Positions 13,377-17,815 of a stretch of DNA of 17,815 nucleotides are shown in pieces. Origin of the DNA: Lawsonibacter sp. (GTDB lineage Bacteria; Bacillota; Clostridia; Oscillospirales; Oscillospiraceae); contig JAAWLY010000022.1 of NCBI GenBank assembly GCA_022798155.1, forward strand, positions 1 to 17,815. Reading direction: 5' to 3'. A program made the position numbers and the translations under genes. Position 1 is the first letter of the stretch. The number at the start of each line of letters is the position of its first letter. The notes beneath the pieces are model-generated. The model had not been told where the DNA came from. It did not search any database and was given only the letters and a program-made list of their open reading frames with translations.

Positions 13377-14468
13377 GTGTCCAGCAGGATGTTCCAGGGT
13401 GTCGTACTCCAAATGAAGGACAACATCAGCCGCACAGTAGGTGTGGTAGACTCGGAGGGGATCGTGGTCGCCTGCAGCGAGCTAACCTGCATCGGCGAGC
13501 ACTGGTCCGGCGCGGTGGCCGCCATCAACGGGGCGGACAACGGCCTGGCCCGGTATGAGGGCAGAACCTTCAAGCCCCTGGTGGGTTGGGGGGCTCAGTT
13601 CGACTACGCCGCTTTTGTCAAGGGTGAGGACGAGATGGCCGCCTCTCTGTGCGCCATGGCTGTGGTGGCCTTCAGCGGCGCCAAGACCTATTATGAGGAA
13701 AAGCACGACAAGGCCACTTTTGTAAAAAACATCATCTCCGACAACATTCTTTTGGGTGATGTATACACCCAGGCCAAGGAGCTCCACTTTGTCTCCGAGG
13801 TGCCCCGGGCCGCCTTTCTGGTGCGTCAGCTGGGGCCCGCCGATGTCTCCGTCATCGACGTGATCCAGAACCTCTTTCCGGACAAGCAGTCTGACTTTGT
13901 CATCTCCATCAACGAAACCGACGTGGCTCTCATCAAGCAGCTGCCCGAGGGGGCCGACTCCAAGGAGCTGGGCAAGATCGCCAAGCAAATTGTCACCGCC
14001 GTCACCCAGGAGGTTGGGGTCAAGGTGGTCATCGGCATCGGCACCATCGTCCCCCATATCCGGGACCTGGCCCGGGCCTATAAAGAGGCCGGAGTGGCTA
14101 TCGACGTGGGCAAGGTGTTCGACACCGAAAAGACCGTTATCAATTATGAAAACCTGGGCATTGGCCGGCTGATCTACCAACTGCCCACCATTTTGTGCCA
14201 GATGTTCCTCCAGGAGGTCTTTAAGAAGAGTCCCATCGACGCCCTGGACCAGGAGACGCTGCTCACCATCAACAAGTTCTTCGAGAACAACCTGAACGTC
14301 TCCGAAACCGCCCGGAAGCTCTTCGTCCACCGGAATACCCTGGTCTACCGCCTGGAGAAGATCAAGAAGCTCACCGGCCTGGACCTGCGGGAGTTCGACG
14401 ACGCCATCACCTTCAAGGTGGCCCTGATGGTCAAGAAGTACCTGATCTCCCGGGGCATCGAGTCCTGA
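13377..14468 (+). CDS. CdaR/PucR-type helix-turn-helix regulator
   Basis: The 363-residue protein starts at GTG 13377, six bases after AGGAGGG. Residues 1-130 resemble the diacid-recognition sensor (MKDNISRTVGVVDSEGIVVACS), the centre (about 130-285) a degenerate GGDEF-like module, and the end (about 290-355) is the PucR-type HTH: LLTINKFFENNLNVSETARKLFVHRNTLVYRLEKIKKLTGLDL, split around 304-335. Family members such as CdaR sense sugar diacids or related small metabolites and activate transcription. No catabolic genes are adjacent, so ligand and targets are unknown. It is a single-gene transcript with its own promoter and terminators. Confidence 0.88.
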   Translation: MSSRMFQGVVLQMKDNISRTVGVVDSEGIVVACSELTCIGEHWSGAVAAINGADNGLARYEGRTFKPLVGWGAQFDYAAFVKGEDEMAASLCAMAVVAFSGAKTYYEEKHDKATFVKNIISDNILLGDVYTQAKELHFVSEVPRAAFLVRQLGPADVSVIDVIQNLFPDKQSDFVISINETDVALIKQLPEGADSKELGKIAKQIVTAVTQEVGVKVVIGIGTIVPHIRDLARAYKEAGVAIDVGKVFDTEKTVINYENLGIGRLIYQLPTILCQMFLQEVFKKSPIDALDQETLLTINKFFENNLNVSETARKLFVHRNTLVYRLEKIKKLTGLDLREFDDAITFKVALMVKKYLISRGIES

Positions 14469-14475
14469 CTGCAAT

Positions 14476-14511
14476 ACAAACGCTGCCTTTCCAGGCGGCG
14501 TTTGTCCTTTT
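14476..14511 (+). terminator. Terminator of the CdaR-like regulator
   Basis: ACAAACGCTGCCT-TTCC-AGGCGGCGTTTGT pairs over 13 bp with one G-T wobble and is followed by CCTTTT. Confidence 0.85.
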
Positions 14512-14550
14512 GAATCCCCCAGTCACTGCCAGCGGAGGAATCGCCTTTCC

Positions 14551-14578
14551 CCCCCTCACGGATGGTGAGGGGGTTTTT
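14551..14578 (+). terminator. Second terminator before the ECF operon
   Basis: CCCCCTCAC-GGATG-GTGAGGGGG is a perfect 9-bp stem followed by TTTTT. It backs up the terminator at 14476 and insulates the ECF promoter. The intervening bases 14512-14550 hold no gene. Confidence 0.85.
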
Positions 14579-14603
14579 CCGTGGTTTTTTGTGGGCTTAA
14601 ACA

Positions 14604-14633
14604 TTGACGGGAAAGACCCGAAAATGGTATAAT
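14604..14633 (+). promoter_or_regulatory. Promoter of the ECF transporter operon
   Basis: TTGACG (14604-14609), 18 bases and TATAAT (14628-14633), with TGG just before it forming an extended -10. Confidence 0.88.
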
Positions 14634-14667
14634 ACACCGTTACTTTAGAGGCATCGGAGGGACCGCC

Positions 14668-15510
14668 ATGTCCGCCATCATCAAAACCGACGATCTGCGC
14701 TTCTCCTACCCCGCCGCCGAGGGGGTCACCCCGGTGGTGCTGGACGGAGTTTCCCTGGAAATTGAGGAGGGCAGCTTTGTGGCCGTGCTGGGCCACAACG
14801 GCTGCGGCAAGTCCACCCTGGCCAAGCACATGAACGCCATCCTCCTGCCCTCCGGGGGAACGGTGTACGTGGACGGCATCAACACCGCGGAGGAGGACCG
14901 CCTGTTGGACATCCGCCGGGCGGTGGGGATGGTCTTCCAGAACCCGGACAACCAGATTGTAGCCAACGTGGTGGAGGAGGACGTGGCCTTCGCCCCAGAG
15001 AACCTGGGGGTCCCCCCGGAGGAGATCCGCCGGCGGGTGGACGACGCCTTAAAGGCGGTGAACATGTACGCCTATCGGGAGCACGCCCCCCATCTGCTCT
15101 CCGGCGGGCAGAAGCAGCGGGTGGCCATCGCGGGGGTGATCGCCATGCAGCCCCGGTGCATCGTGCTGGACGAGCCCACCGCCATGCTGGACCCCATCGG
15201 CCGCCGGGACGTGCTGCGCACCATCAAGGCCCTGAATCGGGAGCGGGGGGTCACGGTGGTCCTCATCACCCACCACATGGACGAGGCCGCCCAGGCCGGC
15301 CGGCTCATCGTCATGGCCAAGGGCAAGGTGGTAGCCGACGGGACCCCCAAGGCGGTGTTCTCCCAGGTGGAGGAGCTGCAAAAGGTGGGGCTCACCGTCC
15401 CCCAGACGGTAGCCCTGCTCTGGGAGCTGCGGAACGCAGGCTGCGACGTCCCCCTGGACGCCCTCTCCGACGAGGAGTGCGCCCAGGCGCTGTTTGAACT
15501 GCTGCAATAA
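14668..15510 (+). CDS. ecfA1: ECF transporter ATPase EcfA1
   Basis: A 280-residue ABC ATPase with Walker A GHNGCGKST (42-50), Q-loop Q91, signature LSGGQKQR from residue 144, Walker B IVLDEP (165-170) and H-loop H202. The Q-loop stretch MVFQNPDNQIVA is characteristic of EcfA. With EcfA2 and EcfT it powers exchangeable substrate-binding S components that import vitamins or metal ions. GGAGGG precedes the ATG. It is the first gene of the operon behind a strong promoter; no S component is encoded here, as expected for a shared group II module. Confidence 0.96.
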   Translation: MSAIIKTDDLRFSYPAAEGVTPVVLDGVSLEIEEGSFVAVLGHNGCGKSTLAKHMNAILLPSGGTVYVDGINTAEEDRLLDIRRAVGMVFQNPDNQIVANVVEEDVAFAPENLGVPPEEIRRRVDDALKAVNMYAYREHAPHLLSGGQKQRVAIAGVIAMQPRCIVLDEPTAMLDPIGRRDVLRTIKALNRERGVTVVLITHHMDEAAQAGRLIVMAKGKVVADGTPKAVFSQVEELQKVGLTVPQTVALLWELRNAGCDVPLDALSDEECAQALFELLQ

Positions 15511-15512
15511 TT

Positions 15513-15538
15513 GTATGGGCGGCCTTGGCCGCCCATAC
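15513..15538. repeat. Near-perfect 26-bp palindrome between ecfA1 and ecfA2
   Basis: GTATGGGCGGCC-TT-GGCCGCCCATAC pairs over 12 bp, starting two bases after the ecfA1 stop. There is no T tail, so it is more likely an mRNA-processing or stability hairpin, or a binding site, than a terminator. Confidence 0.75.
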
Positions 15539-15587
15539 GGACGTGACCCTCATGGGCATGTACCACTTTATATAAGGATGTATCTTT

Positions 15588-16451
15588 ATGGACCCCATGA
15601 TTGAAACCAAGAACCTGACCCACATCTACTCCGCCGGGACCCCCTTTGAGCACACAGCCCTGGACGGCGTCAACTTCTGTGCCTATCCCGGGGAGTACCT
15701 GGGCATCATCGGCCACACCGGTTCCGGCAAATCCACCCTGATTCAGCACCTGAACGCCCTGCTCAAGCCCACCTCCGGGACGGTGCTCTTCCAAAACACC
15801 GACATCTGGTCCGACCCCAAAATCACCAAGCGGACCCGCTTCCAGGTGGGGCTGGTGTTCCAGTACCCGGAGTACCAGCTCTTTGAGGAGACCGTGTACA
15901 AGGACATCTCCTTTGGCCCCCGGAACATGGGACTGGACGAGAAGGAGATTGACCGCCGGGTGCGGGCGGCGGCCTACTTTGTGGGCCTGCGGGACGACCA
16001 GCTGGAAAAGTCCCCCTTCGAGCTGTCCGGCGGCCAGAAACGCCGGGTGGCCATCGCGGGCGTGATCGCCATGGAGCCCAAGGTTCTTATCCTGGACGAG
16101 CCTACCGCCGGCCTGGACCCGGAGGGGGTGGAGTCCATCCTGGGCAACATCCGGGAGTATCACCAGGTCCACAACGCCACCATCATCCTGGTATCCCACT
16201 CCATGGAGGAGGTGGCCCGGTCGGTGGACCGGCTGGTGGCCGTCAACGACGGGAAAATCCCCTTCCAGGGCGCCCCCCGGGAGGTCTTTCAGCACGGGGA
16301 CGAGCTGGAGAAAATGGGGCTGGGGGTCCCCCAGCTCACCCGTGTGTTCCACCGTCTGAAAGCCATGGGAATCGACATTGACCCCTCGGTCTATACCCTG
16401 GACCAGGCCAAGTCGGCTATTTTGGAAAAGCTGAAAAGGGGGGTGGGCTGA
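15588..16451 (+). CDS. ecfA2: ECF transporter ATPase EcfA2
   Basis: A 287-residue ABC ATPase paralogous to the preceding one, with Walker A GHTGSGKST (42-50), VFQYPEYQLFE Q-loop (Q92), signature LSGGQ (146-150), Walker B LILDEP ending at E171, and H-loop H204. The YPEYQLFEETVYKDISFGP stretch is diagnostic of EcfA2. It forms the asymmetric ATPase pair with EcfA1 on the cytoplasmic face. Its ribosome site, AAGGA around 15573, is weaker than that of ecfA1. It abuts ecfT without a spacer. Confidence 0.96.
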   Translation: MDPMIETKNLTHIYSAGTPFEHTALDGVNFCAYPGEYLGIIGHTGSGKSTLIQHLNALLKPTSGTVLFQNTDIWSDPKITKRTRFQVGLVFQYPEYQLFEETVYKDISFGPRNMGLDEKEIDRRVRAAAYFVGLRDDQLEKSPFELSGGQKRRVAIAGVIAMEPKVLILDEPTAGLDPEGVESILGNIREYHQVHNATIILVSHSMEEVARSVDRLVAVNDGKIPFQGAPREVFQHGDELEKMGLGVPQLTRVFHRLKAMGIDIDPSVYTLDQAKSAILEKLKRGVG

Positions 16452-17261
16452 ATGGCGCTGAAAGACATCACTCTGGGCCAGTACTTCCCCGGAACCTCCC
16501 CCGTCCACCGCCTGGACCCCCGCACCAAGCTGATCTGCGTGGTGCTGTATATCGTGGCCCTGTTCCTGGCCAGCTGGTTTATCACCTACGCCATTATGTT
16601 CCTGGTGCTGGCCCTCTCCATTGTTGTATCCAAGGTCCCGGTGAAGTCCATTGTCCGGGGCCTGAAACCCATCCTGTTCATCGTGATCTTTACCGCCATA
16701 CTCAATCTGTTCTACACCCCGGGCAGCACGGTGCTGGCTCAGTTCTGGATCTTCACCATCACCCTGGAGGGGGTCTGGCGGGCCTTTTTCATGGTTATCC
16801 GCATTATGATGCTTATTTCCGGCACCTTTTTGCTCACCTACACCACCTCCCCTATCCTGCTCACCGACGGGCTGGAGTCCCTGCTGAACCCGCTGAAAAA
16901 AATCAAGGTGCCCGTCCACGAGCTGGCCATGATGATGTCCATCGCCCTGCGGTTTATCCCCACCCTGATTGAGGAGACCGACAAGATCATGTCCGCCCAG
17001 CGGGCCCGGGGGGCCGACTTTGAAAGCGGCAACCTGATCCAGCGGGCCCGCGCTCTGCTGCCTCTGCTGGTGCCCCTGTTTATCTCCGCCTTCCGCCGGG
17101 CCGACGAGCTGGCCACCGCTATGGAGTGCCGCTGCTACCACGGCGGCGAGGGGCGCACCCGCCTGCGCCAGCTGAAATACAAGGCCGCCGACTACGCCGC
17201 CCTGTTCCTCTTCCTGGCCATCACCGTGGGGGTGGGCGTGTTAGGGCATTTTGGGCTGTAA
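16452..17261 (+). CDS. ecfT: ECF transporter transmembrane subunit EcfT
   Basis: The 269-residue protein is rich in membrane helices (clusters at about residues 27-60, 72-90, 98-128 and 240-265) and has the coupling helices that bind the ATPases: the first ARG motif at 165-167 in QRARGADF, and a second at 206-208 reading CRC in AMECRCYHGG, where family members usually have ARG or RGY. It joins the two ATPases to an S component in the membrane. It starts immediately after the ecfA2 stop. In many Firmicutes truA follows; here the operon ends in a convergent gene whose 3' end overlaps ecfT by 21 bases. Confidence 0.95.
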   Translation: MALKDITLGQYFPGTSPVHRLDPRTKLICVVLYIVALFLASWFITYAIMFLVLALSIVVSKVPVKSIVRGLKPILFIVIFTAILNLFYTPGSTVLAQFWIFTITLEGVWRAFFMVIRIMMLISGTFLLTYTTSPILLTDGLESLLNPLKKIKVPVHELAMMMSIALRFIPTLIEETDKIMSAQRARGADFESGNLIQRARALLPLLVPLFISAFRRADELATAMECRCYHGGEGRTRLRQLKYKAADYAALFLFLAITVGVGVLGHFGL

Positions 17262-17513
17262 AGCGGAAACCACCTCTTGACGCAGGCCCAGGCCAAAGAG
17301 ATAATAGAGGTCGCTGGAGCGGGCGGTGTAGAGCCCGAAACGCTGTTCAAACCGGTCGTACAGCTCATAGCCGACTATCTGGGCGATCTCGTGGGCGGTT
17401 TCGTAAAACTCCAGCTTCACCTTGGAAAAGAGCGGGTCCCGCTGGCAGAAGGCTTCGATTTGTTCTGTCATTTCCGGGTTGTCCAAGAAAAGCATTTTTA
17501 TTTTGTCGTTCAT
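17241..17513 (-). CDS. Unrecognised 90-residue protein divergent from an XRE repressor
   Basis: On the minus strand the protein starts MNDKIKMLFLDNPEMTEQIE with AAGGAG eight bases upstream; a longer frame reaching 17597 would run through the promoter and is rejected. It is predicted mainly helical with no membrane segment or signal, rich in Glu, Leu and Phe/Tyr, with the end YYLFGLGLRQEVVSAL, a layout seen in small clostridial hypothetical proteins of phage-like or DUF6809-like type, though I cannot assign it. It has its own near-consensus promoter, shares an operator-containing intergenic region with the XRE gene, and its last 21 bases are antisense to the end of ecfT. Confidence 0.72.
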   Translation of the reverse strand: MNDKIKMLFLDNPEMTEQIEAFCQRDPLFSKVKLEFYETAHEIAQIVGYELYDRFEQRFGLYTARSSDLYYLFGLGLRQEVVSALQPKMP

Positions 17514-17537
17514 GTGAACAGCTCCTTTATCTAATAT

Positions 17538-17559
17538 TATTGTATATTTTAGCACAATA
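17538..17559. promoter_or_regulatory. Inverted repeat in the divergent promoter region
   Basis: TATTGT (17538-17543) and ACAATA (17554-17559) flank ten bases that contain the -10 box of the minus-strand gene, suiting an XRE repressor operator. Confidence 0.5.
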
Positions 17560-17573
17560 TTTTTGCATGTCAA
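17546..17573 (-). promoter_or_regulatory. Promoter of the 90-residue minus-strand gene
   Basis: On the minus strand TTGACA (17573-17568), 16 bases and TAAAAT (17551-17546), close to consensus. Confidence 0.8.
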
Positions 17574-17589
17574 GTGTGTGGGGGAAATT

Positions 17590-17811
17590 ATGTCCATTTT
17601 TTCTGAGCGGCTTAAATTACTGCGTAACGAAAACAGGTATACCCAAGGAGCAATGGCTGAAATTTTTGGCCTGAAACTGCGCGGCTATCAGTCATACGAG
17701 TATGGAAAAGCCTATCCCACTGTCCCCGGCCTGATTCAGATCGCCCAGTTTTTTGGCGTCAGTACCGATTACCTCCTGGGCCTGACCGACAAGCGGGAAG
17801 TCAACAGGTGA
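17590..17811 (+). CDS. Small XRE-family helix-turn-helix repressor
   Basis: The 73-residue protein starts MSIFSERLKLLRNENRYTQ, with GGGGGA four bases upstream, and consists of one HTH_3 domain: helices 2 and 3 are about residues 18-40 (TQGAMAEIFGLKLRGYQSYEYG), followed by the typical YPTVPGLIQIAQFFGVSTDYLLGLTD ending. Standalone repressors of this form usually act as dimers on operators between divergent genes. Here it faces the 90-residue gene across 76 bases with an inverted repeat over the shared promoter zone. The gene is complete, ending four bases before the window edge. Lower GC than core neighbours suggests a mobile origin, and the target may continue beyond the window. Confidence 0.9.
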   Translation: MSIFSERLKLLRNENRYTQGAMAEIFGLKLRGYQSYEYGKAYPTVPGLIQIAQFFGVSTDYLLGLTDKREVNR

Positions 17812-17815
17812 GCGC

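Noticed and set aside
15072..17141. A 689-codon open frame on the minus strand
   Set aside because: It lies antisense to three well-supported ecf genes and has low-complexity Gly/His/Gln composition, as expected from GC-rich codon periodicity.

Overview
The window looks like a chromosomal segment of a GC-rich Clostridia bacterium, most likely in the Oscillospirales (Flavonifractor/Oscillibacter-like). This is inferred from the large Firmicutes-type SRP RNA directly upstream of dnaX and ybaB, an FtsEX operon with a secreted coiled-coil M23 hydrolase, an ECF transporter module, a DUF4830 protein, strong Shine-Dalgarno sequences and high GC. I see no tRNA, rRNA, insertion sequence, prophage or CRISPR array.

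Layout. (1) 1-2491: end of ftsE, ftsX, a 33-residue single-pass membrane micropeptide, and a secreted coiled-coil/LytM hydrolase, together a cell-wall hydrolysis operon. (2) 2492-5641: two GC hairpins, a near-consensus promoter, SRP RNA, dnaX, ybaB, and a small heptad-repeat coiled-coil gene where recR is usually found, closed by a clear terminator. (3) 5642-8588: an OmpR-type response regulator and a multi-pass sensor kinase with an extended -10 promoter, a palindrome and a terminator. (4) 8589-11085: a lower-GC stretch with two tandem ribbon-helix-helix (RHH) paralogues, each preceded by its own inverted repeat; the second is coupled by ATGA overlap to comF, whose 3' end contains the promoter of mreB. 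(5) 11086-13275: an MscS-type channel, a convergent DUF4830 lipoprotein-like/membrane protein, and a divergent RsuA-family pseudouridine synthase. (6) 13276-17261: a CdaR/PucR-like regulator and the ecfA1-ecfA2-ecfT energy-coupling module, each with its own promoter. (7) 17241-17811: an unrecognised 90-residue gene on the minus strand, overlapping the end of ecfT, divergent from a small XRE repressor.

Most of the window is core housekeeping: envelope remodelling (FtsEX-hydrolase, MreB, MscS), protein targeting and DNA replication (SRP RNA, DnaX, YbaB), and micronutrient uptake (ECF). The least ordinary parts are the tandem RHH genes fused translationally to comF, the micropeptide in the ftsEX operon, the repeat gene replacing recR, and the divergent XRE/90-residue pair. 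I did not find a clearly new multi-gene system. The RHH-comF arrangement is the best candidate for undescribed regulation.
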